Origin: Lachnospiraceae bacterium
GTDB taxonomy: Bacteria > Bacillota > Clostridia > Lachnospirales > Lachnospiraceae
Reading direction: 5' to 3'
DNA: 64,000 nt
Assembly (NCBI GenBank): GCA_017526745.1
Contig: JAFXQX010000029.1
Span: forward strand, 248,001 to 312,000
Shown: positions 54,194-63,619 of the stretch, in pieces
Numbering within the stretch: position 1 is the stretch's first letter
Layout: each line of letters opens with the position of its first letter
Position numbers and translations under genes: made by a program
Notes under the pieces: generated by a model
Database searches by the model: none
Seen by the model: the letters and a program-made list of their open reading frames with translations, nothing else
What the model was told of the DNA's origin: nothing

Positions 54194-57120
54194 TGATGGT
54201 TCTTCTCCTCCAGCAGCTGATTAAACTCATCCATACTCATTAATATCTTTCTCGGTTTGGTACCCTCTTCCGCACCTACAACGCCCTCATCGCACAACTG
54301 GTCCATGATGCGTGCCGCTCTGTTGAATCCGACCTTGAACTTCCTCTGAAGCATTCCTATGCTCGCCTTATCTGACTCGATGACAGCACGTCCCGCTGCG
54401 GCAAACAGATCATCATATGCACCGCTGGGATCAACAAGACCCGGAGACGAAGATGATGAGGAAGAGGCATTGACGCCCTCCTCGATCCTGGACATGGCCT
54501 CTTCATTGTAAGGATCCCCGTCCGTCTGGCTCTTCAAGTATTCAACGACTCTCATGACTTCATCATCGCTGACAAAGGCGCCCTGTACCCTGGCCGGTTT
54601 GTTATAGCCGCGCGGATAGAAGAACATATCGCCGTTTCCGAGAAGTCTTTCGGCTCCGGCCATATCAAGTATCGTTCTCGAATCGACATTTGACGATACC
54701 GAAAATGCTATACGGCTCGGCATGTTTGCTTTTATAAGGCCCGTTATGACATCAACCGAAGGCCTCTGGGTTGCAAGTATCAGATAGATACCCGCTGCCC
54801 TTGCAAGCTGTGCAAGACGGCAGATACTCTCTTCAACTTCCTTGGCAGCCACCATCATCAGATCGGCAAGCTCGTCAACAACGATAACGATCTGGGGAAG
54901 GCGCTCGGAAGGCTCTGCCTTGGCGTTGTATCCCTTCATGTCACGGACTTCGCATTCCGCAAACCTGGCATATCTTTCCGTCATTTCCGCAACAGCCCAC
55001 GCAAGCGCACTGCTCGCCTTCTTCGGGTCAGTCACGACCGGGATGAGAAGATGGGGAATACCGTTATAAACTGACAGTTCTACCATCTTCGGATCTATCA
55101 TGATGAGTTTGACCTCATCGGGAGCGGCTTTATACAGTATGCTCATGATGAGGGTATTGATACATACCGATTTTCCTGAACCCGTGGCACCGGCTATGAG
55201 CAGATGCGGCATCTTCGATATATCGGTCACGACTATATCGCCGGCAAGGTCTTTTCCGACCGCAAATGCCACTTTCGAATCAAAGCCCTTGAAAGTCCTG
55301 CTCTCTATGAGTTCACGGAAGTGGACCATCGTGCTCTCCTTGTTGGGGAGTTCTATACCGACTGCTTTCTTGCCCGGAATGGGGGCTTCGATCCTGATAT
55401 CCTTGGCACCGAGGCTCATCATTATATCATCAGCCAGTCCGGTGATCTTCTTGACCGATACACCGACAGGCATCTGCAGTTCATATCTGGTAACGGCAGG
55501 TCCGCGGCTCGATCCGGTTATCGTAACTTCGAGCCCGAAGCTCTTAAGAGTATCCTTAAGTTCCTTTGCCGTCTCGTTCAGTTCGAGCGTAGGATCCGTT
55601 TTGTTGGTGTTCTTGACTTCATTGAGCAGAACAGGCGTCGGAAGTTTGAACTTTCCGCTTCTTTTGGCCCTGACCGCTTTTCCTTTTGATGAAATGTTTG
55701 ATTCGGGTGAAGGTTTGCGGTTTTCTTCCTCGAGACTGATCCCGTGCTGCTGCCGGGCCTGCCCTGTCTCTTTCGGAAGAGATCTGGGTGTTACTTCCTT
55801 GGCACCCCTTCTGTCGAATATCTCGGCTACATCGCTGTAATCATCTTCGAACGTATCCTCATCATCGACATATATATCACGCTCATATGCTTCGGCTCTT
55901 TTGGCTTCGTCGGCAAAGCTTATCTTATGGCTGGTCCTTACATTGGGCTTGGGAAGTTCAGTGGGCTCTGCCTTGCCGAACAGTTCCTCTTCACTTGCGC
56001 CTTCGTAATATCCGGTTATCTCAGTAACATCGCCATTATAATCCCTTTTTTCAAGTTTGGTGCCTGACATGAGTCCGCCGGACCTTCCCTCTTCATTATC
56101 ATCGGGGGACTCTTTGGGTGTCACCGTTGATACTATCGAAGATGCGCTCTTGTAGAACATCGATTCGGGGCCTGAGATCGCACGAAGCTCGTCTTCCGAA
56201 ATGATGCTCTCGCCGGGATAGGTATATGTCTCGTCTGCGTCCTCGGTCACGAGTTCGATCTCATTGATATCGATCTCCTTCATATCCTCGGACTTGATCT
56301 CGCTGATATCCTTGGGTGAAGTACTTTTAAGATCGCTTGCCGAAAAGTCCATGCGGTTTGCTTTTTCAGCAATACGTTCCTTGGCAAGGCGCATTCTCTC
56401 CTCAAGGGCCGCATTACGCTTTGCCTCCTGTTTGGCGACATGCCTTTCATGACGCTCGTTCCTTTTGGCCCAGCGCTCCATGTCGCGTTCTTCTCTTTCC
56501 ATGCTGCGAACTTCGTTGACCTGCCTGCGGTACTCGTTGTTACGCTTCACATCGTCCTTGATCATCCTGGTGCCTTCCTTGATGCTTGTAAAGAACGATC
56601 TGTCGGTAAGAAGAACAACGCATATTATGAACAGAACGATCAATATCACGATCGTTCCCGCCATACCAAGATATTTACAGAAAAATCTCGCAAGGACTCC
56701 GCCGATGAAACCGCCGTTTCCCGCCTTGTCCGTATAGTAATCCGAAAGTTTCTCCGCAGGAGCATCCTTTGCGAACAGAAGCTGCGAGATTATGCAAAGC
56801 ACCAAGGTGATCACAATGCTTGCCGAAAGCTTCACCTTCGCGACTTTCTCCCATTTATTGGATATGATGAATGCGCAGACCGTAAAGAAAATGAAGGGTA
56901 TGATATACCCGACCATTCCGAACAGCCCTATCATCACCGAACGCACGACCTTGCCGAATGACCCCAGCAGTCCGCAGCAGCCCAGAAGAAGCAGGACCGC
57001 CACGCCGAGTGCGCCAAAGAGCAGTATCTCCTCGGCAATACCCGGATTCTGATTTTTCTTAAGTTTGCGTTTAGATCCCGGAGACTTTCTTCGTCCCCTC
57101 GAAGACCCCTTTGCTGCCAT
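54190..57120 (-). CDS. ftsK: DNA translocase FtsK/SpoIIIE
   Basis: 976-residue chromosome-segregation motor. A basic N-terminal stretch is followed by four or five membrane segments (about 30-180), a long charged linker (about 180-480), the motor domain with [15 protein letters not shown] Walker A and [13 protein letters not shown] Walker B, the [20 protein letters not shown] segment, and a C-terminal gamma winged helix ([20 protein letters not shown]) that reads chromosomal orientation sequences. Ribosome site AGGTGGAG lies close to the ATG. Whether it acts at the septum only or also in sporulation cannot be told. Confidence 0.96.
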   Translation of the reverse strand: MAAKGSSRGRRKSPGSKRKLKKNQNPGIAEEILLFGALGVAVLLLLGCCGLLGSFGKVVRSVMIGLFGMVGYIIPFIFFTVCAFIISNKWEKVAKVKLSASIVITLVLCIISQLLFAKDAPAEKLSDYYTDKAGNGGFIGGVLARFFCKYLGMAGTIVILIVLFIICVVLLTDRSFFTSIKEGTRMIKDDVKRNNEYRRQVNEVRSMEREERDMERWAKRNERHERHVAKQEAKRNAALEERMRLAKERIAEKANRMDFSASDLKSTSPKDISEIKSEDMKEIDINEIELVTEDADETYTYPGESIISEDELRAISGPESMFYKSASSIVSTVTPKESPDDNEEGRSGGLMSGTKLEKRDYNGDVTEITGYYEGASEEELFGKAEPTELPKPNVRTSHKISFADEAKRAEAYERDIYVDDEDTFEDDYSDVAEIFDRRGAKEVTPRSLPKETGQARQQHGISLEEENRKPSPESNISSKGKAVRAKRSGKFKLPTPVLLNEVKNTNKTDPTLELNETAKELKDTLKSFGLEVTITGSSRGPAVTRYELQMPVGVSVKKITGLADDIMMSLGAKDIRIEAPIPGKKAVGIELPNKESTMVHFRELIESRTFKGFDSKVAFAVGKDLAGDIVVTDISKMPHLLIAGATGSGKSVCINTLIMSILYKAAPDEVKLIMIDPKMVELSVYNGIPHLLIPVVTDPKKASSALAWAVAEMTERYARFAECEVRDMKGYNAKAEPSERLPQIVIVVDELADLMMVAAKEVEESICRLAQLARAAGIYLILATQRPSVDVITGLIKANMPSRIAFSVSSNVDSRTILDMAGAERLLGNGDMFFYPRGYNKPARVQGAFVSDDEVMRVVEYLKSQTDGDPYNEEAMSRIEEGVNASSSSSSSPGLVDPSGAYDDLFAAAGRAVIESDKASIGMLQRKFKVGFNRAARIMDQLCDEGVVGAEEGTKPRKILMSMDEFNQLLEEKNHQ

Positions 57121-57162
57121 ACTCCACCTCTTGTGCCCTATCCCCCGTCAGATACGGCATAT

Positions 57163-58038
57163 CTATCTCCTAACGAAAAATACGATTATCGAAACGATCC
57201 CTATCGCTGCGCAGTAATATGCAAAATACTTGAAATACCTGCTGACGACAATGTTCATGATGAACTTGAGTGCAAAAAATCCGACGACTGCCGCAACGAT
57301 CATGCCGACTATATAACAGCCGACATCGCCACCCGAAACGGACTCGCTGCCAAGGTCAAACAGTTCCAGAATGAGCGCTCCAAGCACGGCGGGAATGCTC
57401 ATTATGAACGAATACTTGGCTGCAAACTTCCTGTCGATCCCGCATAAGAGGGCGGCGACTATGGTGGTACCGCTTCTCGACAGTCCGGGAAGAGTTGCCA
57501 CACCCTGAGTGACTCCGATCGCAAAAGCATCGAAGTTATTCATCTCTTTAAGCTTTTTATCACCGTCGGCGAGAAAATCGGAAAGTGCGAGAATAAGGCC
57601 CGTACACAGCAGGCAGATGCCGGTTACGAGAAGGTTTGAAGTAGTATACTCGACTATGTTCTTCATGAAAATGCCGATGATCCCTGTAGGGATAGTTGAA
57701 ATGATCACAAGGAGAACGAACTTGCGGTAGGGGGATGAGAGCACGTGAATATACTCGCTGTGGCCCGGAGCCGAAAGACTTCGTCCGAAAGTAACGATGT
57801 TTTCAAATATGTCGCGGCACATAAGGCCGAACTCGGCAACCAGCTTGAACACATCCTTCCAGAATACGACACAGATGGCCACAAGAGTTGCAAGATGAAG
57901 AAGCACATCAAACAATATGCTCGCATTATCCATCCCGAACAAGCCCTTGATCAGTGCAAGATGTCCGGATGAGCTTACCGGAAGAAATTCCGTTGCTCCC
58001 TGTATGATCCCCATCAAAACGGCTTTTAAAATATCCAT
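57163..58038 (-). CDS. uppP: Undecaprenyl-diphosphatase
   Basis: 291-residue BacA/UppP. The N-terminal IIQGATEFLPVSSSGHLAL and the later GVTQGVATLPGLSRSGTTI carry the two conserved Glu/Ser/Arg active-site motifs; about eight hydrophobic segments. It recycles undecaprenyl carrier and can confer bacitracin tolerance. AAAGGA lies 6 bases before the ATG and a consensus promoter lies about 50 bases upstream. First gene of the 19-gene run ending at the sortase. Confidence 0.96.
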   Translation of the reverse strand: MDILKAVLMGIIQGATEFLPVSSSGHLALIKGLFGMDNASILFDVLLHLATLVAICVVFWKDVFKLVAEFGLMCRDIFENIVTFGRSLSAPGHSEYIHVLSSPYRKFVLLVIISTIPTGIIGIFMKNIVEYTTSNLLVTGICLLCTGLILALSDFLADGDKKLKEMNNFDAFAIGVTQGVATLPGLSRSGTTIVAALLCGIDRKFAAKYSFIMSIPAVLGALILELFDLGSESVSGGDVGCYIVGMIVAAVVGFFALKFIMNIVVSRYFKYFAYYCAAIGIVSIIVFFVRR

Positions 58039-58077
58039 TGTCAGTCCTTTTTCAATTCATTATGATCCAAGTATGAT

Positions 58078-58106
58078 ATTATACCAAAAAACGCCCTGTT
58101 TATCAA
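58078..58106 (-). promoter_or_regulatory. Strong promoter upstream of uppP
   Basis: Minus strand: -35 TTGATA (58101-58106), 17-base spacer, -10 TATAAT (58078-58083). The -35 overlaps the glgB stop codon. It is the only near-consensus promoter I noticed at the head of the following 24.7-kb gene run. Confidence 0.85.
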
Positions 58107-60355
58107 TGTTTGCGCTTTCTTCTCCTTTTTACGGGAGCGTGATAGTACTTCAGATCCGAGGGTTCGAAATAGGTACATGAGAATACCGATACGGAAAGAG
58201 CCGGAACGGTTATCCTGATCGAATTCTCACGGCCGTCGCACTCATCTTCTTTTGACCTCTTGACTCTCGGATTATTATGGCCTCTTCCGCCGAACGCTTC
58301 ATCATCGGACGAGAATATCTCCTTGTACTTGCCCGAGAAAGGAACCCCTATCTTGTAATCGTATCTGTCGATATCGGCAAAATTGCATACCACAAGAAGG
58401 TTGTTGCCCTCTTTGTCTTTTCTCAGGAAAACGATGATAGTCTCGTTTGCCGATATGTTGTTGATCCATTCAAAACCCGAAACCGTATTGTCAAGAGCGT
58501 ACAGCGCGGGATTTTCCCTGTAAAATGAGATGAGTGAGCGCACAAAATCATTGACATGTATATGATCGTCATACTGCAGAAGATCCCAGGATACGCTGCG
58601 TGCCTCACTCCATTCGTCCCATTCGCCTATGTCGCATCCCATGAACAGAAGCTTTTTGCCGGGGTGCATGAACATATATGCCAGCGACAGCCTGAGGTTT
58701 GCGAACTTCCTGTCGCGTTCCCCGGGCATCTTGGACAAAAGCGATGCCTTGCCGTGAACGACTTCATCATGCGAGAAGACGAGTATGAACTTCTCACTGT
58801 AAGCATATATCATCGAAAACGTAAGTTCACCGTAGTGCCCCGCGCGGTACAGGGGATCGAGCCTGATGAATCCGAGATAATCGTTCATCCAGCCCATGTT
58901 CCACTTATAGTCAAATCCGAGTCCTTCGCCGGAAAGATCTCCGGTAACACCGGGCCAGGCGGTAGACTCTTCTGCGATAAGCAGTGCTCCCGTTTCCATC
59001 TTTTTGTTGATCGACGTAAGGTGCCTGAGCATTTCCGCAGCTTCGAGATTTTCCTTGCCGCCGTATATGTTCGGTACCCACTCTACCCTTCCGTAATCGT
59101 TGTAGAGCATCGATGCGACGGCATCAAGCCTTATGCCGTCGGCGTGATATTTTTTGATCCAGAACAGGGCATTTGCGATAAGATAATTGCTGACCTCGGG
59201 GCGTCCGTAATTAAAGCACAGCGTTCCCCAGTCGGGATGATCGGCACGTCTTCTGTCCTGATGCTCGTAAAGGCATGTTCCGTCAAAATTGGACAGTCCC
59301 TGAACGTCTCTGGGAAAATGTGCGCAGGTCCAGTCAAGAATGACTCCAATGCCGTTCTCGTGCATCCTGTCCACAAAGCTCATAAAGTCTTCGGGCGTTC
59401 CGTACCTTGATGTCGGTGCATACAGGCCGATGACCTGATATCCCCAGGACTCGTCAAACGGGTGCTCCATCACCGGCATGAGCTCCACATGGGTATAGCC
59501 CATCTTTTTGACATAAGGTATTATCTCGTCCGCAAGTTCCCTGTAATTATAAAACTGCCTGCCGTCATCGGGTTTTTTGAAGCTGCCCAGATGCAGCTCA
59601 TATATCGCGAGCGGCTTGTCGTTGGCATTAAGTTCGCTCCTTGATGCGATAAAATCATCATCATGCCACCTGTATCTATCGATATCAAACACAACGGAAG
59701 CGGTCTCGGGACGAAGCTGGGCGAAGTATCCGTAAGGATCTGCCTTTAAGATGACCATTCCGCCTTTTAACTTGAGCTCATATTTGTAGTTGGCGCCCGT
59801 TGTGACTCTGGGTATGAATATCTCGAATATGCCGGAGTCCCCGAGTCTTCTCATCTGGTGGCATCTTCCGTCCCAGTCGTTAAAATCACCGACAACGGAA
59901 ACGCGGACAGCATTGGGGGCCCATACGGCAAAGTTTACGCCGGATATGCCTTCTGTCTTTCTGACATGCGCACCGAGATGCTCATAAATGTCATAGCAGA
60001 TCCCGGCATTGAAAGCCCTGAGGGTCTTCTGATCAAAGGCAGATCTGAATCTGTAAGGATCCTGTACGATATATGTATCCTTATTCTTCGTGACCTTGAA
60101 ATGATAGCTGATCTTCGTCTTGGTAAGTGACCTGATAAGGACGCTAAAGAACCCTTCCTCGTCCATCATGTCCATCCTGTATTCCTTTTCATTACAGATG
60201 ACGCTCACTTTATCGGCATTCGGGATAAAGCACGAGATCATCCATCCGCCTTTGACAAAATGTGCCCCGAGATAACCGTGGGGATCGTCCTCCTCGGAAT
60301 AGACGATCTGCTCCACTCTTGCCCAGTCCATCATTTTGTACAGTTTTTTATCCAA
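58103..60355 (-). CDS. glgB: 1,4-alpha-glucan branching enzyme
   Basis: 750-residue glycogen branching enzyme. Two N-terminal beta modules (GYLGAHFVKGG; GVNFAVWAPNAVRVSVVGDF) precede the GH13 barrel. Catalytic residues are the Asp in GIRLDAVASMLY, the Glu in LIAEESTAWPG and the Asp in FSHDEVVHGK. The start is TTG at 60355 with GAGGAG 7 bases upstream; an ATG seven codons later lacks a site. The C-terminus ends in a basic tail (KRRRKRKH). No other glycogen genes are in the window. Five-base gap to the DUF1015 gene. Confidence 0.96.
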   Translation of the reverse strand: MDKKLYKMMDWARVEQIVYSEEDDPHGYLGAHFVKGGWMISCFIPNADKVSVICNEKEYRMDMMDEEGFFSVLIRSLTKTKISYHFKVTKNKDTYIVQDPYRFRSAFDQKTLRAFNAGICYDIYEHLGAHVRKTEGISGVNFAVWAPNAVRVSVVGDFNDWDGRCHQMRRLGDSGIFEIFIPRVTTGANYKYELKLKGGMVILKADPYGYFAQLRPETASVVFDIDRYRWHDDDFIASRSELNANDKPLAIYELHLGSFKKPDDGRQFYNYRELADEIIPYVKKMGYTHVELMPVMEHPFDESWGYQVIGLYAPTSRYGTPEDFMSFVDRMHENGIGVILDWTCAHFPRDVQGLSNFDGTCLYEHQDRRRADHPDWGTLCFNYGRPEVSNYLIANALFWIKKYHADGIRLDAVASMLYNDYGRVEWVPNIYGGKENLEAAEMLRHLTSINKKMETGALLIAEESTAWPGVTGDLSGEGLGFDYKWNMGWMNDYLGFIRLDPLYRAGHYGELTFSMIYAYSEKFILVFSHDEVVHGKASLLSKMPGERDRKFANLRLSLAYMFMHPGKKLLFMGCDIGEWDEWSEARSVSWDLLQYDDHIHVNDFVRSLISFYRENPALYALDNTVSGFEWINNISANETIIVFLRKDKEGNNLLVVCNFADIDRYDYKIGVPFSGKYKEIFSSDDEAFGGRGHNNPRVKRSKEDECDGRENSIRITVPALSVSVFSCTYFEPSDLKYYHAPVKRRRKRKH

Positions 60356-60359
60356 CTTG

Positions 60360-61598
60360 CTACTCCTCTATCTCATGTATGAACAGTCCGCTCCTGAGCT
60401 TTGGCTCGAACCATGTGGACTTGGGCGGCATCAGAAGGCCCGCATCGGCCACGTCAAACAGTTCGCCAATACTCGTCGGATGCATCGCAAACGCGATGGC
60501 GCAGTCATTTTCACATCTTCTCTCGAGTTCCGAAAGGCCGCGTATACCGCCTACAAAATCTATCCTCTTATCTGTCCGTGGATCGTCTATCGAAAAGAGA
60601 GGCGAGATGACATTCTTCTGAAGGACCGATACATCAAGTCCTTCTACCGGATCATCCGTTATAAGGCTGTCATTAAATTTCAGGCTGTACCATTTTTTAC
60701 CAAGATATACCCCGACCTCACCTTTTTGTCCGGGAGAATATGCCTTGTCCTTTGGGGTAAGCGTCCCAAGCCCCGAGAGCATATCAAGCATCTCTTCTTC
60801 CGTATGCCCGTTCAGGTCCCGGATCACACGGTTGTAATCCATGATATAGAGCTCATCATCGGAAAACAGGACCGAAAGAAAATAGTTGAACTCCTCTTCG
60901 CCCGTATAATCCTTATGAGCCTGCCTTCTCTTAAGACCCACCTTGACGGCTGATGCACACCTGTGATGTCCGTCGGCGATATAGACGCTGCCGGCCTGCT
61001 CAAATGCCTTACAGATCGCATCGATATCCGCATCTTCCCTTATCGCCCACACTCTGTGTACGACGCCGTCGGGTGCCGTAAAATCATACAGAGGCTGTGA
61101 TTTTTTGATACGGTCAAGAATGGACCTGATATCATCCCTTTTGCGGTAGGCCAGAAAGATGGGACCCGTCTGCGCGCTTAATGCATCCACATGATTGATC
61201 CTGTCTATCTCTTTGTCTTCGCGGGTGTTCTCGTGTTTTTTGATGACTCCCGAAATATAATCATCTATTGACGCGCATCCGACGATACCCGTCTGACTCC
61301 TGCCGTCCATGACAAGCTCATAGATGTAAAAACATCTGTTACTGTCCTGGACAAATGTATTGTCTTCTATCCGCTTCTTCATAAGGGAGCGTGCCTTTTC
61401 GTAAACACGCGGATCATATGTATCGACATCGTCGCCAAGCTGGGTCTCCGCTCTGTCAATGCACAGGAAAGAAAGCGGCTGACGCAGGGTTTCCGCCTTT
61501 GCTTCTGCACGGTTATATACGTCATAAGGGAGCGCGGCTACCGATGAAGCAATATCCTGTCTCGGTCTTATCGCACAAAAAGGTCTGACTCTTGCCAT
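60360..61598 (-). CDS. DUF1015-family protein
   Basis: 412-residue protein. MARVRPFCAIRPRQD, VAALPYDVYNRAEA, then HVDALSAQTGPIFLAYR and the hallmark YIADGHHRCASAV in the middle. The DGHHR motif recalls ParB/sulfiredoxin-like folds, so a nucleotide-using activity is possible, but I cannot name a substrate. GGAGG lies 5 bases before the ATG. It heads a two-gene unit with glgB, with its own promoter divergent from the small plus-strand gene. Confidence 0.88.
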   Translation of the reverse strand: MARVRPFCAIRPRQDIASSVAALPYDVYNRAEAKAETLRQPLSFLCIDRAETQLGDDVDTYDPRVYEKARSLMKKRIEDNTFVQDSNRCFYIYELVMDGRSQTGIVGCASIDDYISGVIKKHENTREDKEIDRINHVDALSAQTGPIFLAYRKRDDIRSILDRIKKSQPLYDFTAPDGVVHRVWAIREDADIDAICKAFEQAGSVYIADGHHRCASAVKVGLKRRQAHKDYTGEEEFNYFLSVLFSDDELYIMDYNRVIRDLNGHTEEEMLDMLSGLGTLTPKDKAYSPGQKGEVGVYLGKKWYSLKFNDSLITDDPVEGLDVSVLQKNVISPLFSIDDPRTDKRIDFVGGIRGLSELERRCENDCAIAFAMHPTSIGELFDVADAGLLMPPKSTWFEPKLRSGLFIHEIEE

Positions 61599-61656
61599 AA
61601 CATCCTCCGGAAGGGAAAATCTACCATATATTGTATATCGTGATCATCACCCACAC

Positions 61657-61684
61657 ACTATACACGACTTTACTATTGTATCAA
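61657..61684 (-). promoter_or_regulatory. Promoter of the DUF1015-glgB unit
   Basis: Minus strand: -35 TTGATA (61679-61684), 16-base spacer, -10 TATAGT (61657-61662). Good match in both boxes. It lies back to back with the plus-strand promoter; the two -35 boxes are 12 bases apart. Confidence 0.75.
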
Positions 61685-61696
61685 AACGCCCATGCT

Positions 61697-61725
61697 TTGA
61701 CAACAATTTCCCATAATGTTAACAT
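61697..61725 (+). promoter_or_regulatory. Promoter of the small plus-strand gene
   Basis: -35 TTGACA (61697-61702), 17-base spacer, -10 TAACAT (61720-61725). Perfect -35, moderate -10. Confidence 0.7.
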
Positions 61726-61760
61726 GAAACAAAAGGTGGAACATCGGGGAGGAAATGTAT

Positions 61761-62030
61761 ATGACTGATGAAGATAAGGTGTTTCTTGGTAAGATCAATG
61801 AATATGCGGAAAAAGAACTGGGAGATATAGATCCTCAGAAGACTCATGTATCCGAACAGCTTGAGAAGCTGCGTCCGATAATGCAGAATCTGGCTATGGA
61901 ATACAAAATGAGCGTTGAAGACGTGTTCATCAAATATATGGATCTTGCGAGCGAGGCAAACGCAAGCGCAGATGCCGAATTTCGTTCAAAATACGGCGAG
62001 GACGATGTCCTGGACCTGCCGATCAATTAA
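61761..62030 (+). CDS. Small acidic protein of unknown function (89 aa)
   Basis: Short cytosolic-looking protein, MTDEDKVFLGKINEYAEKEL to the end DVLDLPIN, rich in Glu/Asp and predicted mostly helical; no cysteine, no membrane segment. LRPIMQNLAMEYKMSVEDVF may be an amphipathic helix pair. Two ATGs are present; the second (61761) has GGGGAGG 8 bases upstream while the first is only 2 bases from it, so I chose the second. It has its own promoter and is the only complete plus-strand gene in the window. It ends 22 bases from the end of convergent livF. I do not recognise the family. Confidence 0.8.
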   Translation: MTDEDKVFLGKINEYAEKELGDIDPQKTHVSEQLEKLRPIMQNLAMEYKMSVEDVFIKYMDLASEANASADAEFRSKYGEDDVLDLPIN

Positions 62031-62052
62031 GCGTAAGAGAAGGGACTCACTT

Positions 62053-62772
62053 TTAATTTGCCGTGGTGCCAAGATAAGCGGCTCTTACTTTCTCATCGGA
62101 AAGGAGCTCGGAACCGGTTCCTTCCATCGCGATCTTTCCGTTTTCAATGACATATGCTCTGTCCGCGACATGAAGGGCCATGTTCGCATTCTGTTCGATA
62201 AGAAGCACCGTTGTACCGGCTGCATGTATCTGTCTGATTATCTCAAATATGTCCTGAACCACGATAGGTGCAAGGCCCAATGAGGGCTCGTCCATCATAA
62301 GCAGTTTGGGGCGTCCCATAAGGGCACGTCCTACCGCGAGCATCTGCTGCTCGCCGCCCGAAAGAGTACCGCCTTCCTGCCACGACCTTTCGCGAAGCCG
62401 GGGAAAATATCCGTACACTCTTTCTATATCAGACTCGAGATCGTCCTTGCGCAGATATGCTCCGATCTTGAGATTCTCAAGCACAGTAAGGTTGGGAAAT
62501 ATACGGCGTCCCTCGGGGACCATCATAAGGCCCTTTGACACGATCGCCGTCGGATCCTTGCCCGTGATATCTTCTCCATCGAAGATGACCTTACCCGACG
62601 CGGGTTTTACCAGTCCGCTTATCGTACGGAGTGTCGAACTTTTTCCCGCACCGTTGGCACCGATAAGAGTAACTATCTCACCGGCCTTAACGTCAAAACT
62701 GATACCGCGGACCGCCTCGATACCGCCGTAGCTTACCTGCAGATCTGCTATTTTAAGAACTTCTTCGCTCAT
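62053..62772 (-). CDS. livF: Branched-chain amino-acid ABC transporter ATPase LivF
   Basis: 239-residue ATPase: Walker A GANGAGKSSTLR, signature LSGGEQQMLAVGRALMGRP, Walker B LLMMDEPSLGLAP, switch LLIEQNANMAL. The short length and VVQDIFEIIRQI region fit LivF. It is the last gene of the liv operon in this direction and overlaps livG by 4 bases. No clear terminator follows. Confidence 0.95.
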   Translation of the reverse strand: MSEEVLKIADLQVSYGGIEAVRGISFDVKAGEIVTLIGANGAGKSSTLRTISGLVKPASGKVIFDGEDITGKDPTAIVSKGLMMVPEGRRIFPNLTVLENLKIGAYLRKDDLESDIERVYGYFPRLRERSWQEGGTLSGGEQQMLAVGRALMGRPKLLMMDEPSLGLAPIVVQDIFEIIRQIHAAGTTVLLIEQNANMALHVADRAYVIENGKIAMEGTGSELLSDEKVRAAYLGTTAN

Positions 62773-63617
62773 TCTTCATCCTCTACAGTACCCAGATATG
62801 CATCGATAACCTTGCGGTTATTCTGAATATCCTTCGGTATTCCGCGTGCTATCTCACTTCCGAAATCTATTACATAGATATAATCCGATATGTTCATGAC
62901 AAGATCCATATGATGCTCGATCAGGAAAACTGTCAGATTATATTTGTCGCGTATCTGTCTGACAAAATCAGCAAGTTCCGCAGTCTCCTGAGGGTTCATG
63001 CCGGCTGCGGGCTCATCAAGCAGCAGGAGGCTCGGCTTAGTCGCAAGTGCCCTTGCGATCTCAAGACGTCTCTGCAGGCCGTAAGGAAGAGATACCGCCA
63101 GATCATCCTTGTAAGCATCAAGTCCCTGCTCAACAAGAAGATCCATTGTCTCATTTCTCATCCTCTCCTCTTCGGAAAGATTCCCCCGAAATGTTGCGGA
63201 AAATACATTCTGATCGGCATGCTGGTGTTTTGCGATAAGGACATTTTCAAATACCGTCATGCTCTTCCACAGACGGATGTTCTGGAAAGTCCTTGCTATG
63301 CCCAGTCCGGTGATCTGGTCCGGCGTGGGACAAAGTACCGCATCTTTTGCGTACATATCGGCATTCTCACCTTTATATGACTTGGCTGATTTTCCTGAAG
63401 GATGATTACGAACGATCGGCTTGCCGTTAAACTCGATCATTCCGTTCGTAGGCTGATATACGCCTGTTATGCAGTTAAATGCCGTTGTCTTGCCCGCACC
63501 GTTCGGGCCGATAAGTGCTATAATCTGATGCTCCGGAACTTCAAGCGAAAGGTTGTTGACTGAGACAACACCGCCGAACTGCATCGTAACATTTTCAAGT
63601 CTTAATGCGTTTGCCAT
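62769..63617 (-). CDS. livG: Branched-chain amino-acid ABC transporter ATPase LivG
   Basis: 282-residue ATPase: Walker A GPNGAGKTTAFNCITG, LGIARTFQNIRLW, DEPAAGMNPQETAEL and VFLIEHHMDLVMNISD, the LivG pattern. It contains an insert of about 20 residues (KSAKSYKGENADMYAKDAVL) after the Walker A region, as in several clostridial LivG proteins. AAAGGA lies 10 bases before the ATG, 2 bases after the livM stop. Confidence 0.95.
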   Translation of the reverse strand: MANALRLENVTMQFGGVVSVNNLSLEVPEHQIIALIGPNGAGKTTAFNCITGVYQPTNGMIEFNGKPIVRNHPSGKSAKSYKGENADMYAKDAVLCPTPDQITGLGIARTFQNIRLWKSMTVFENVLIAKHQHADQNVFSATFRGNLSEEERMRNETMDLLVEQGLDAYKDDLAVSLPYGLQRRLEIARALATKPSLLLLDEPAAGMNPQETAELADFVRQIRDKYNLTVFLIEHHMDLVMNISDYIYVIDFGSEIARGIPKDIQNNRKVIDAYLGTVEDEE

Positions 63618-63619
63618 CT

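Noticed and set aside
55100-55840. 246-codon plus-strand frame opposite ftsK
   Set aside because: Lies against the conserved FtsK motor domain; composition is typical of a reverse-frame shadow.
62031-62052. Terminator between the small plus-strand gene and livF
   Set aside because: The only pairing (GTAAG with CTCAC around 8 bases) contains a mismatch on the plus strand and is too short to call.
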